Assembly (NCBI GenBank): GCA_033032175.1
Contig: CM065323.1
Location: 5,084,001 to 5,148,000, forward strand
Source: Saturnia japonica
Lineage: Eukaryota > Arthropoda > Insecta > Lepidoptera > Saturniidae
DNA: 64,000 nucleotides
Direction of reading: 5' to 3'
Shown here: positions 46,788-58,484 of the stretch, in pieces
Layout of the letters: each line of letters begins with the position of its first letter
Position numbering within the stretch: position 1 is the stretch's first letter
Notes under the pieces: model-generated
Seen by the model: the letters and a program-made list of their open reading frames with translations, nothing else
Database searches by the model: none
Told to the model about the DNA's origin: nothing
Program-made: the position numbers and the translations under genes

Positions 46788-49779
46788 CTAACTTTTTGTC
46801 ATTGCACGTACAATACATTTTCTATAAACGAATTAACTTAATATAAAATTGATCACAATCACTGGACCGCTGATATATACTATTATCATATCGTAATTCA
46901 TTAATTTATACCTAGTGGTAATAACCTACCCTAAACTAATTATTGCTAAACATTTAATACCATAATTAAATTAAAATTTTTAACTTTTTTTGCGATCCGT
47001 ACAAATCAATTAAAACTTTACATACTAGACAAATGTAGCAAAATTACTATCAAACAATGTATTCGTATATTGTCATTTTCCATGTACACACACTGTTATA
47101 TTAAAATTAAAACAAGACGATAATTTCCTATTGAAAACGTCTCACGTAGAAGTGTGTCGGAAGTGACTTCTTCCAGTTTTCTATGTGTTTCAATGGAATT
47201 AGAAGCAAGAAAACTAATATGGGGAGAAAGTGGCTGGTGGAAAACTGTCTCTGCAGTTAGATGTGTTTATAATTGCTGGGTGATTTCCTTTTTCTGTTTT
47301 CCGCTTTTTGCGTTTCACATTTAACTATTGATATATTTTTTTATGGATAATGAACAATCTTTCAAACAATATTTTAGGGAAATCAAATAATATTATAAGA
47401 TCTCGTCGAAGTTACGCGTTTGAAAAAAATGTGGGTCTGATACGATTATATTACAAATAATTGTCTTTGCAATCATTTATTTCCTGTCTTAAGTTGATTA
47501 CGGTTGCTTGTGTTGCCTGAACGATATCTGAAAAGTCATGTAGAAGGGGATGCAACCATTCGAGTGACAAAGACAAGAACCTTTTACGTTTTTGTCTACA
47601 ATGTCAGCTATCCTAATTCTTTATACTAAGACTTTAGGTCAGGTTAGGAATATCTTCTTCCCTGATTCCAAACGTCCAAACAAAATTATTTTACAAATAA
47701 TCTCTCATTCAATGTAGTAAATCATTTAGAACATATTTCATTATATGCCTCAATCCACAAAGTAAATAAAAATAAATGAACCAATAAACGTGAACATGTA
47801 AACAGAATTAACAAATGTGGTAAAAATGCAAAATACAATCATATCCAAGTAAACCAGAAGTTAAGTTAGTAGAGGATAACGTGAAGTTATTCGACCATGA
47901 AACCGAGCGAGATTCAGTTTGATGTATTGTTTTGTGAATCTGTGTTACTGTGATGTTTGTAATACTACGGTATTGTAATAATAGAAGTAAAAATGTAAAC
48001 AAAAAACTTCGCATCTATTAGTGACAACTAGCTCCTATATTTGTCACAAACAATATAATATGCGTGTTTGTTACGCAATAATTATTTTGGTTGACAGAAT
48101 TGACAATTCTTAAAGTATTTCAGTTGAGAAATGACATATCCTCTCGCTAAAAATTGTATCAAAATCATTTGAGAATCAACAAAATATTAATTTTTGCATT
48201 TTTATAGTTTACCTATTGAAAAATGACATAACCTTCCCGTGTACAAAATTTCATCAAAATTAGTGAAACTGGTTTTTTAATTATATCTAGACACACAAAA
48301 AAGGGTTAAAGTCATATTCATGACATTGCATTGACAATAGAATCACAAATTTTGGAAGAATATTTTCTCCAGTATTTCATTTGTTGCACTAACAAGCTAA
48401 ATTATTAAGAAGGAAACAAAATAGTTGACCGCAAAGACAAAAAACATACTCTTCTATTTTTACTTTTATTTGATTCGCGGACGTTGTACTTAAATATTAA
48501 ATAGCTTAATATGTCACTTCCACAATTAAGACGAATCTAAGAACACCTCGAATGCTAAAATCCATAAAGTAATTTAGGTTACAGAGCGTGTCAAAGAAAC
48601 AGCCATACATACATACGCTCAAAAAACATAACCTTCCTTTTTCGCAGTCGGGTAACGCAGTGTCCACATATGCTACCAATGAGCAATAATAGTCTGGCGA
48701 TAGTTATCAGCATTATTCACGTGACATTCAAGAATTTAAAAATACTTCCCTAAAGTCAATTCTTCCGCGTGTGCACGACCTTACAAACCAGCTTGTCAGC
48801 ATCCCATAAACATTCACTCGTCACGCAAGCCGGTTCGCTCGTATATTTTAATTACTTACCATATGTACAAAGAACTTTATTTTATTTATTCACATCATCT
48901 TAACGCACCTTCGATAAGACAAGGACACAGTTGACACCTTCGGTAAGACAAGGGTTCAAATTTTAAAAATACGTAAAATGAGTCACGTACGTCTAAGTTC
49001 TTTAAAAACATGCTTTTATCTGAAGGAGAAAAGACGCTTCTAAAAAGTGTAAGTCATATTTCACCTACAGGACAATTATTCCAGTGCAATATTAGCCGAA
49101 TAAATGTTTATAATGAAAAAATACAAAACTTGCAGTTAAGGGCACAACCGAAGGTGCTAATAATTAATTACTTTTCTGAGACTATATTTATGGTACAAAC
49201 TCAAAGGTAAATCAAAATAGCTGAACATCGGCTTAGACTGTTGCCGTAGATGCAAATAAATTGTGAACTGACTAATTCTCTATCCGTATAATATTCCATC
49301 TAGGTAACTCTACGTATATACATACATGATTCTGCCTTCTAGGAGGAAGGAAGAAACATACGCATATGTATTTAATGAACTAACAATTTGATCTAAGTCT
49401 ATCTAGCCCAAAAAAGAAAAAAAACGTTACAGAACCAACTTACATGTCGTAGTCCAAATATTACGTGAATAGTGGCTAAAAACGGCTATGGCTTATTCTA
49501 GTAAAGGTCACATTTAGAAACAATAAAAAGAGTAAAAAGCAACAGCTCCTCGTAATGTATCTCTGCTTAACACAAACCAGGATATAAAGTGCACGCAAGT
49601 GCATATGTGTGTAAAGATTAATCTCATCCGTCCAGAGGTCCTAATTATACAACTTATTGGGTTGTGAATTATTTGAGTTGGTAACATACATACCACACCA
49701 TATATAGTTGTAAGTATGTAGTTGTTACTATGAAGTAATTACAACAGTTTTAAAAACAAGACAAATGTTAACAAATATG
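46788..49779. other. Intronic AT-rich stretch, no feature
   Basis: 48040-48300 holds two weak 'gaaatgacatatcc'/'aaaaatgacataacct' blocks that may be a degraded repeat. ORFs at 47808-48014 (minus), 49010-49210 and 49514-49696 (minus) have no recognisable features. Confidence 0.5.
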
Positions 49780-49978
49780 AAAACCAATTTTAATGATTTT
49801 AAAGAATTTCGTGGTGTATCTTCGAAGTTGAAGGTGCAATACCAATGAAATTAAAATAGAACCACCCTTGAGATAAATAATCATCTAGGTCTGTTCATTA
49901 AAAATAACTTATGGCTTAAAATTCATAAAAAATACATATATTCAAATTGTGTACCTCCCTTTTTTAAAGTTGGCAATG
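49780..49978 (-). repeat. Interspersed repeat family K, copy 1
   Basis: 'aaccaattttaatgatttta', 'ttcgtggtgtatcttcgaag', 'ataatcatctaggtctgttc', 'aaataacttatggctt' and 'gtgtacctccc' recur in the same order at 52537-52772. Known to me as a common lepidopteran repeat, usually oriented from the 'gacttcaaaaaaggaggagg' side. Confidence 0.5.
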
Positions 49979-50126
49979 CCATGTCAGTTGTCATAATATT
50001 GTGTAAAAAATATTTACATTATCACATTAAAATGTTCACAAAATTATTTACATTAGAAAGAAACAGGTTAAAAGAGTAAGAGAGGTAGAGCACAGATAAG
50101 TTTCTTTGAAAGTTTCTTTCTACATG

Positions 50127-50265
50127 GGACAGTTCGACTGAAGAAATACCTTCACCTTACAAGAAGATCGTAGGCAAATAACCTAGTGTTGTATTCCTGC
50201 GATGAGTAGGGTTTCCAGAACTCTTTGGAGCAGAGGGGTTCAAGGTCGGCAACACTGTAGTATTA
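50127..50265 (-). repeat. Interspersed repeat family D, copy 4
   Basis: Minus-strand copy: 'agaagatcgtaggcaaataa', 'gtgttgtattcctgcgatga', 'gtttccagaactctttgga' and 'ttcaaggtcggcaacactgt' are the reverse complement of the family D 3' half. Confidence 0.6.
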
Positions 50266-50822
50266 AGTATATGGCAGGACATATGAGTTTTGTCACCTTT
50301 GTTATATATAAAAAATGCGATCTAATATAATATTTTTTTCAACACATTTGCTCATAAAGTGGCTCTAATATCACCGCAATTAGGCACATAATGACATCTG
50401 TAATCAAACTGTGACATTTTCATTGCCATATTCACAAGTGAGTTATAGTTTTTTTTATTGGTCGAGTTGCTTTGTTCTTAAAAAAGTTTCGATACAAAAA
50501 ATATAATGATCAATAGAACAAATAAATTAATGTACCTAATTGCTTGCTCATTTCATACAACTTCGTATTTAAATAGATAATTTCAACTTGTACGTGTTTA
50601 ATAAATAAAACTTTCACTCAAATATAACTTTTGTTTTCTCTGTATTAAAGATAACTTTAAATTCCCCATTTTATACGTGGCTAAAACGCTATCTGCGGAA
50701 AGCCAAAAAAAATAAACCTCATTCCTTTAGTCTATGGCCGATCGCCATTGTTAGATGCGCGCGCAAACTGATTAATTTTTCCCGCCATAGCGAAAAAAAA
50801 ATTATTTTTTATTATTTTCTTC
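50266..50822. other. Intronic stretch leading to the nested hairpin
   Basis: AT-rich to 50690. 50735-50790 is GC-rich ('atggccgatcgccattgtta', 'gcgcgcgcaaactgattaat'); on the minus strand it contains ATGGCGGGAAAAATTAATCA followed by a short 18-codon ORF. No second copy in the window. Confidence 0.4.
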
Positions 50823-50956
50823 ACAAGTGTGTTGAAAAACGTCGTATGATACACGTGTGTATTGGTGATTACCGTCCTCGGCTCTCTTAAGACCCTCACC
50901 TAACGGCTCGGGTCTCAATGGCGCCTCAGCGGTAATCACCAACATTACACACTTGT
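50823..50956. other. Nested inverted repeat / structured element
   Basis: The outer arms are 50851-50874 (ACACGTGTGTATTGGTGATT plus ACCG) and 50930-50956 (CGGTAATCACC, then AACATTACACACTTGT), complementary over 20-odd positions with a small bulge. In the 55-base loop TTAAGACCC (50887-50895) pairs with GGGTCTCAA (50910-50918) with one mismatch. ACAAGTGTGT at 50823-50832 is an exact alternative partner for the right arm's ACACACTTGT. It may be a foldback DNA element or a structured RNA; no coding sequence and no other copy in the window. Confidence 0.6.
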
Positions 50957-51043
50957 ACCATAATGTACTAATATCGACGTATAAGATTAAAAATATAATT
51001 TAAAAAAATGTTATATTATTTGTTTATTATTAAAGATATGAAT

Positions 51044-51046
<3 letters not shown>

Positions 51047-51082
<36 letters not shown>
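51047..51082. repeat. (AT)n microsatellite
   Basis: An uninterrupted alternating TA tract of about 35 bases, 90 bases downstream of the nested hairpin. Confidence 0.95.
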
Positions 51083-51088
<6 letters not shown>

Positions 51089-51988
51089 TTACAAATTACC
51101 AATGGCACAAGCGAAAACGCTTTTTCTAAATATTCCTTAAAGGCAAAAAATGAAACTACTCAAGTGAAAAATAAAATAGATCAAATAGAAATAATATAGA
51201 CATCGTGTCTTTGTTCACTCGCGGAACCACGGAGGCCTTGACTTTTCGTTACATATCGTAAGAACTTTCATTCTGTCAGCCGGCACCAATAAAAAGGCAT
51301 TTCATTTACATATTATACATTGCTCCACGTTTTATATGCTCGCCCACTAACGCGGCAAATTTTTATTGCATCTAATTTTGATTTCACTTCCATTCGGTTA
51401 TTATTTTTTTACTGTATTACAAAATTTCTGTCTGTCTCGTGTCGTCAAATTATTGGGCAACAGTTTAATTTACAAGTTTCTATATACGTCGACATATAAG
51501 AGACCCGCACAAATCTTCCTCGTTAGTTATTTCAATGCCAGCTGTATACCTTATTAGACTTACAGAAGTTTTTTATTTAATATACGTTCATTTTTTATTT
51601 AAAAAAGTGCATCTTCATAACGGGTTGTACGTATTTTTTTTTACCCTATCTCTATACGAATCTTGTAAATACAGCTGTTTCATTAATATCGATTTCGTGC
51701 CCTGGGAAATCAATATTATTTCTATTTTTCCTAGTATTTTCAGTTTCTTGTAGACATTTCAAACAAACAACTGTACATTAGTTTTAAAAAATCACAAATT
51801 GTTAGTTTCGATACCTCCTAATAAATAAAGATGTTATGAGGATTTGTTGTTAATTTTTTTTTTTTTTTTTTTTTAATAAATATACTAGCTGTTTTGTGTC
51901 TTAATCGGTAATTAAAAACTCACCCATAACGCCACCTATCGGATCCTAAAATACCTATGAACAAATACCACGATACAACAGGTTTAAA
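51083..51988. other. Intronic stretch, no gene
   Basis: A T run at 51856-51874 precedes 'actagctgttttgtgtctta', a possible Helitron-like terminus. ORFs at 51366-51557 and 51535-51753 are hydrophobic by T-richness only. Confidence 0.5.
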
Positions 51989-52312
51989 GCAATGATGGCT
52001 CGGTTGGTAGTAGTGTGTACGGACTTGCGTCCATCGACGTGAGTTCGAATGCCTGCAACGAGCCTGAGCTTTCGGTGAAAGAAAACAACGTGTTGAAACC
52101 ATAGCATGGAGGTAGGACTCTTTCTAATGCTCGCCTGGCTAGCTACCACACTCAAGTTGAAAATCTGTCGCTAAACACTAATTGGTGTGTTCCGGCAGCT
52201 GCGCTTGAGAGTCAATCTTCAAGCAATGGCGTGCTATCATCCTGGGACACATCGTCACTTAAGAACAGGTGAGATTGTGGCCACAACGAAACCTATAACG
52301 ATAAAAATATTA
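51989..52312 (+). repeat. tRNA-derived SINE family 1, copy 3 (best preserved)
   Basis: Has a Pol III A box TGGCTCGGTTGG at 51996-52007 and B box GTTCGAATGCC at 52043-52053, followed by 'gagcctgagctttcggtgaa', 'gcatggaggtaggactct', 'gctcgcctggctagctacc', 'cggcagctgcgcttgagag', 'atcctgggacacatcgtcac' and 'gagattgtggccacaacga'. About 320 bases, the longest of the four copies. Two minus-strand ORFs overlapping it are artefacts. Confidence 0.85.
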
Positions 52313-52536
52313 TTACTTATATGATCATGAACTCAACCTTTCAAGTTGTACAGAAGACACTTACAGACGCACACAAAATGTTTATTGATAAAACGATATA
52401 TCTTTTCCACGATATACCGCGCTTGTGTTCACTCATTCGATCATTCGTTAACGTATCAATCTCAAGTTAATAAATTCACTAAGTTTACTTGAAACCACGA
52501 TGACATAGATAAATAAAGCTTTGAAATACAAAAGAT

Positions 52537-52772
52537 TAAAAAACCAACTGCATTGATTATGAGGAGTATCGTTGTGTATCTTCAAATTCCGTGGTCCAAT
52601 GCCAATTAATTTAAAATGGGACCAGACTTGAGGTATATTCCCTACCAAATAAAAAAAGGATCATCTAAATAGGTTCATAAACAAATAAGTTATGGCTAAA
52701 GGAATGACGTTGAACATCCATAAAAAAAAACATTCGAATTATGTAACCTCTGTCTTTTTTTGAAGTCAGTTA
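52537..52772 (-). repeat. Interspersed repeat family K, copy 2
   Basis: Collinear with 49780-49978: 'aaaaccaactgcattgatta', 'gttgtgtatcttcaaattcc', 'ggatcatctaaataggttca', 'aataagttatggcta' and 'atgtaacctctgtc', ending 'tttgaagtcagtt'. The ORF at 52448-52648 (minus) is within it. Confidence 0.55.
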
Positions 52773-54769
52773 AAAATAGTTTCTAAGCGTCACTAATAAC
52801 CTAGCGTGAAAGATTGAAACCGTGAATATATGTGTGAAATACATATTATGAGGGTAGACGATAAAACATTTTAACTTCGCCACTTTGCCCGCTACCGCAA
52901 AGAAACGAAACTATAGATTACCGTTACATTCAATCTTTAAAATCACGATTTGATATTGTTAAATAAAAACCTTAGCGGTTTCTTAAATCTTTACGGCTAT
53001 TATTTTACATGCTAAGTAAATTTAGAAGTACGTTAAACATCACTACCGTTAATTTAAATATATCCTCCTAGGTTTATATATGTGTACACAATGAATTAAA
53101 TTTCACATAAAATTTCTTAGATTCATCGAATATACAGTGTGTATTAAAAACCCCGTCGGATCCGTGAAGGTGTTATTAGGTATCGAGATTATAATCTGTT
53201 TATGTTATCTATCTCAGATTATAAGTAAAAAAATTACCCCTAATAAAATGTAAAAAAAAGTTAAATAAGGAAACTTACTTGGCAATACAGGCAGCGCGTC
53301 GCAGGGTACCGCCATACGATCAAACGTACCGCTTCGCCCCGCGCCGGGGAAGGCGACAGTGTTATCATATTTTAAAAATTGGCTAAATTTTAGGGAAAGT
53401 AAAACTAAATATGTTAATTTTAAATCGCAATAACATTTTTACTTTCATAATAAATAAAATTTTGATTTTATTTTTTGGTAATGTCATTTGTATACACGAG
53501 AAAAACAACAAAAAAAAAAAACACATTACTTTGAAGCTATATATTTCTGAATTGTATATTTTATATTATGAAGTTATTAACGGATTTTGAATATACAGAA
53601 AAAATTATATAATTTCGCGATAATGAAACCGATTTTTTAAGTTGTTTATTTGGCACGTTTGGTAAAGGGTAAAATTGAAAATTTGGTGCGCGTCATGTAA
53701 TGGAAGTGCAAAATCATGAATTCAATTTAAGTACAGACTTTTATTTTAAATGTATATAAAACATTTTAATTGTAAATAAATAAGCATAATAGTGAAATTC
53801 AAATAATTAAATTATTTTATAGTTTCATTTAAAATATAGTATATAAATAAAATTAAAAAAGTTATTCCGTGTATCAACAACATTTTTTAATCATTTAATG
53901 TAACGTTATATTAATGTTGTTTTAAACTGAAAACGAAATACAAATATTGCAAACACTTTTAGCACCATTAGCAAATTACTTGATCGATTTCTCAATAGGC
54001 TGATTGTAAACATTTTTAGTTCCGCTATTAACTACGGAGACAAGAACCGATGTAATTGACCGAGCGTGTAATCAATTCCCATGCGTTGTAGTATCAAACT
54101 CAGTAGAAGCGAGCAAGTAGCAACAATGTTTGTAATTACAGCAAAAAAAGCAACGTCTCCGTGATCAACCGGACGTGTGCTGTCTATTTCAATGGAAAGT
54201 TATGATGATCACGCTTTTGCTTTTTAATTAGTTCATTTCAGCAATGATTTTTGTTTAGTATTACAATACTAGTTTGTAACACTAACGCCATTTTTTGGCT
54301 TGATGGTCCTTACGAACCGGATTTCTTGTATGTTAAAAAAAGAAAAGCAGATCTAAATTAAAATCCTAATAGCTGACCCGTGCGAATATTACGCACATTA
54401 CTAAAAGTGAAAAATCTAACTAACAGCTGTCATGTTATTAGATAATAGATGGCGCTTAGGCCTGGATGTTTAGTTGAATATATTTATTATATTTTAATTC
54501 ACCCGTGATTTTCTTTATCATCTTTTTACACTGTTTGTATATTAAACATAAGCTTTAAAATGATATTTAAATCATTAATTTTGATGAATAATTGAAAGAG
54601 ATATAATAAATTAATAATATAATATAATAAATGATCCAAGTTATTCGATGATTCCAGAAATGCCTCATGTCGCAATTGTAGTATGGTCCGTACATGATTT
54701 TCTGATTGGTTTCGTTTTTGTTTTGGTTACTATAGCAACAAAATTACAAAAAATGAAATATTGATATAA
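52773..54769. other. Intronic stretch with isolated GC-rich patches
   Basis: 53285-53360 is GC-rich ('aggcagcgcgtcgcagggta', 'gcttcgccccgcgccgggga') within very AT-rich DNA and has no ORF or partner. 54020-54230 is moderately complex and unmatched. No coding sequence is supported. Confidence 0.45.
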
Positions 54770-54903
54770 ACTTGAGTTTCTTAGAGTTTCTTCCCGGCAC
54801 TTCTAAATTACTTGGACGTATACCAAACCGGTGGTAATTTTTATTTTTTATAAATGCTTTCTTACGGCCTAAATGGAAAAAAGTATTTTTGATTTAATTT
54901 TTT
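54770..54903 (+). repeat. Retroelement 3' end with TTGAT-type tail, copy 2
   Basis: 'agagtttcttcccggcactt', 'ataccaaaccggtggtaatt', 'tgctttcttacggcctaaat' and a 'tttttgatttaat' tail match 25380-25536 with divergence. Confidence 0.5.
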
Positions 54904-55436
54904 ATTGAAAATACATATTGTGATTAGTTTTACATTAAACAGACGTAACATGTGAAATTTTCCCCGTATATTTTATATCAAATTTAACTATATGTCTTTT
55001 TTTTTAATAATTCTTATTCTATAATAACTTTTTTTTACTTTTATATAATATACCTAGAGGATATTTTAAATAATAGAAATAAAGCACGAGACAAAGGAAA
55101 AACTGAAAATCACGATTACTGCTGTAAATTAAGTGCACCAAAATAAAGGGTTTTTATTTTAAAAATTATGTATTTCGCTTCATTTCTGTTCTTTAAAATG
55201 CCCACTATTGTATATATTTTAGTACAGGATAAGTTCATATAAAAACGATATAACAGCGATTTACCTACTACAAGTTCTCTCTGTCAAGACTTTCTCGCTG
55301 CGGTTTCGAGATACTCCACCTGTTATTTGCATTCCATTCTAGCTTGTCTTCTCTATACGACCTAATTTCTACTGCATACCACTGATTTATATCTTTCTTA
55401 CTATGATTAAAATTTTATATTAACATACATACATCA

Positions 55437-55524
55437 TACCTGCTTTCCAACGGGTAGGCAGAAACCACGTCCTTCCACTTGCTACGATCCCGGCATACCT
55501 CTTTCGCTTCTTCGACATTCATAA
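55437..55524 (-). pseudogene. LINE ORF2 C-terminal tail, left arm
   Basis: Minus strand encodes MNVEEAKEVCRDRSKW-type sequence: here 'atgaatgtcgaagaagcgaa', 'gaggtatgccgggatcgtag' and so on, then a stop and a 'tgtatgtatgtt' tail. The same tail in plus orientation is at 59083-59200. The family is a non-LTR element common in Lepidoptera. Confidence 0.6.
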
Positions 55525-55930
55525 TTCGTATGATACTTATTAATTACCACTATATATTTTTAACTAAGTTCTAGTTTTGGATAGTTTTCTATTTATCTAA
55601 TAACTATATTTTTAATGAACTAATTATGCTATCGATTTGTTAACACAAAGAAAATTTATTGTGATGTTTGAATAGATCGAGTGGCAAATCAAGTGATTGT
55701 CTGACGTGCCATATTAAAAAAAAAATTATATCCATCAATAAATAAAAAAATTGAATGAGGCGACAAGTCGTGGACTCAAATACAATTTGTTATATCATTG
55801 TGTATTTATGATGGACAGTTGTAATAGTCTAGTCAACACGTTCAAAAACGTGAAAAATAGAGATAAAGGTCCTAAAAATATGAGCGACAGCTCATTCGAT
55901 TCGGAATCACCTCTAGAAAAATGTTTCGCT

Positions 55931-56075
55931 TCTTCAACATTCATCAATCTTTTCACGCACGCTCGTTGCTTTAGAGTACTCTTTACCTGACCTGTTCGTC
56001 TAGGCCTTCCTCTACCAACGCTTCCATTCACACTCGCTTTATTTAACGTTATATTTAATAAAAAACTACCCGGAG
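55931..56075 (-). pseudogene. LINE ORF2 C-terminal fragment
   Basis: Minus strand reads ASVNGSVGRGRPRRTGQVKS, TLKQRACVKRLM and NVEEAK. This is the segment directly preceding the tail at 55437-55524, separated from it by the AT-rich unit. A 110-codon minus ORF (55795-56127) spans the junction and is a chimera of LINE and AT-rich sequence, not a gene. Confidence 0.65.
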
Positions 56076-56194
56076 CGGGTTCCCGAAAGCGAATGTATGG
56101 CACAAGATTCTCAGATGCGAACAACAAGCATGCATACCTATTATTTCAGGTGTTTAATATAAAAATAATTAATTTATCCCTATATTTAATAATA

Positions 56195-56440
56195 ACTGCC
56201 TCATTAGCCTAGTAGTCCTAACCGCGACTGCTATGCTTGAGGTCTTGGGCTAAGGTTTATTGAGGTTTTCTATGGAATTCTAAGTAGAAACTCGGAGTTT
56301 CGTTTCGTACCCGATTAATGGCAATAGGCTCGCCTCATAATACCATGGGACGTAAAGAAAGCATACCCAGCGAACTGTGGGTGTACATTAGTACTCCTCT
56401 GCCTAACCCTTCAGGGATACAGGCATAATGGTATGTTATG
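56195..56440 (+). repeat. tRNA-derived SINE family 2, copy 2
   Basis: Head 'gcctcattagcctagtagtc' and 'ctaaccgcgactgctatgct', body 'gattaatggcaataggctcg', 'aataccatgggacgtaaag', 'ctgtgggtgtacattagtac' and 'tctgcctaacccttcaggga', end 'caggcataatggtatgttat'. Full length, in the opposite orientation to 43645 and 62250. Confidence 0.8.
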
Positions 56441-56459
56441 TTTAATAATTAAATAGATA

Positions 56460-57149
56460 CAGTGTAAAGTCTATATCGCAAAATTGAAGGGACAGAATAT
56501 TTTCTTTATAAATAGTTTTCGTTAAACGGAGATTAAAAGAAAATATTTATTTAGAACATCTACTTATTTGTAGTTTTACAAATACATAAAGTACATATTT
56601 TTAACTTAGACTTAAATTAAAAAAATTAAATCTATTTATAATATTATTTTAATTTAAAGATATTGCATAACAATAAGACGATAGTAGGTAAATAATAACG
56701 TGCTAGGCAATATTATCAAACAAATGATGACATTTCTTAGAATCCTATTGTACGTACGAAATATTTCGATGTGTTTATTACAGTTCGAATTTCAGTGAAA
56801 GTAATGTTTATTGTGGTCAAAAGAATGAAATATTATTTTATTGTTGAGAGTGGTTGTTACGCTATACAGAGTGTTTTAATGTATGGGTAACAATATAAAT
56901 CTATATATACCTTAGTAATTTTTACGTTATGAGAAGTTTTTTGTTAAATAAAAGCTTGTTATTAGTATACCAGTATTTTAGTTGCTTTCATACTTTTGAA
57001 TTTAGTCGAAATTAAAACGATGTACATTATATATACGTATGATTACAAACAAATACGTATTCTATATTGTTTTCTATTACTATCCCTATAACGAAAACTC
57101 TTTATATAGTATCCAGTCTCTTGAATTTTGCTATATAGAGTTAACACTG
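56460..57149. mobile_element. pogo/Tigger-type MITE, copy 2
   Basis: Left end CAGTGTAAAGTCTATATCGC after TA (56458-56459). The right end, reverse-complemented, is CAGTGTTAACTCTATATAGC. At 690 bp it is nearly the length of copy 1 at 32606-33306. The inner motif 'gttacgctatacagagtgtt' corresponds to 'tatcgctataaagagtgttt' there. The right-hand TA has mutated to AA. No transposase. Confidence 0.7.
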
Positions 57150-57750
57150 AATTACACTATAACATACCATAGTTAATAAGTTAACATAATAAATGATTAT
57201 TTAGTAAAATTATAATTATAAATAATCTAAGTAATAGGAAGTCTGTACTACATTCCGAGTCCGCCATTGAACCAAATAGCTCAATACCCGCCACCTGTAT
57301 AGATAAGTCACGGAGCGCTACCTATATCTTATGGATGCGGCACTTGTCTTCATAAATAACAATTAAGCAAAGACGCTTAAGTCACGTTTTGATAAAAAAT
57401 GTTTAATCAATAATTTTTTTGCATTAAGCTTGGAATGTATGATTATTCATTTACTTTATTATTAACTATCATACGATTGACCTTGAACGTATCCAATTTC
57501 AGTTAATCAAAAAATATTTGTGGGTAAAAAATTTATTATTTTATGTAATTATATTGAAAATTAAACACTACGATTTGGTTTTCTTTTCGAAAACTCATTT
57601 ATACATTTGAAATTATCCGCAAAAGATGTGGGTAACTCTTTTTCTTAAAAAAGGTTCATATTATGATTACTTTTTGTCAGTATCTTAATCTATATCAACA
57701 TTAACAAGGTCATTAAATGTTTATGAACTTCGTTACTTTTTTTTCTTTAT
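57150..57750. other. Intronic AT-rich stretch inside the composite
   Basis: 57245-57350 ('cattccgagtccgccattga', 'atggatgcggcacttgtctt') is somewhat GC-richer with no partner. The rest is AT-rich and unassigned. Confidence 0.45.
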
Positions 57751-58036
57751 AGTCTAGTCAACAAATTCAAAAACGTGAAAAATAGAGATAAAGGTCCTAA
57801 AAATATGAGCGATGGCTCATTCGATTAGGAATCACCTCTAGAAAAATGTTTTTGAAGGATTTTGGTTCAGGTAAAAAATTGAAATTGCTATAAACAAAAT
57901 AAGATGAAAAAAAAAATGATATTTCGTTTTTTGTTAATTACTCGAAAAAAAAAAAAGCTCGTTACAGAGGAGGAAATTTCCGATAAAAATGTCCTAACTC
58001 CCGGAACTCTATCTTTATTATTTATAATTTTTATCA
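57751..58036 (+). repeat. Inner left copy of the AT-rich unit
   Basis: 'tagtctagtcaac', 'gagataaaggtcctaaaaat', 'atgagcgatggctcattcg' and 'acctctagaaaaatg' repeat 55827-55931. It then continues through 'aacaaaataagatgaaaa' and 'cagaggaggaaatttcc' to 'tcccggaactctatct', which pair with 58485-58690 in reverse. It is more diverged from the right arm than the outer left copy is. Confidence 0.75.
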
Positions 58037-58484
58037 ATTAATATTAAGCTATACCTGTTTTCACATTAAAAAAATTTATCAAAATTTTTTAGATTTTAAA
58101 TTTTTCAATAGTTATAAAAAATCATAATTAACAAATTAATAAACTTTTATGAAAAATTATCGCAGGATCTTATAAAGTATATATATCAAATTGGCTACAC
58201 GAAGTTTAAAATTTATAGGCCAATTATTTATACCTTTCATTGTTCGGAGATTGGGGAAAAATTTGTTAGTTAACAATTGAATAACTTATTGAAAAATGGT
58301 GATTAAACTTTTTTTCTTCAGGGCTCGATTCTTTCAAGTGTTAAAAAGATACTAGAATTTTTTCAAATTTTTAAAATCACATTTTATGTTCAAATTTTTT
58401 TATTTTTACTGCTAAACTCTCTAACGGCGGCACGCGCATGCCGTAACAGCCGCGCGGAGCCCTATTTTTAAAGTCAAATTAAAA
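58037..58484. other. Centre of the inverted-repeat composite
   Basis: Mostly A/T runs, with an abrupt GC-rich island at 58424-58462 that includes the palindromic 'cggcacgcgcatgccg'. No coding sequence is recognised. Confidence 0.5.

Noticed and set aside
55795..56127. 110-codon minus-strand ORF
   Set aside because: It is a chimera of a LINE C-terminal fragment and the AT-rich repeat unit; the second half has no protein character.
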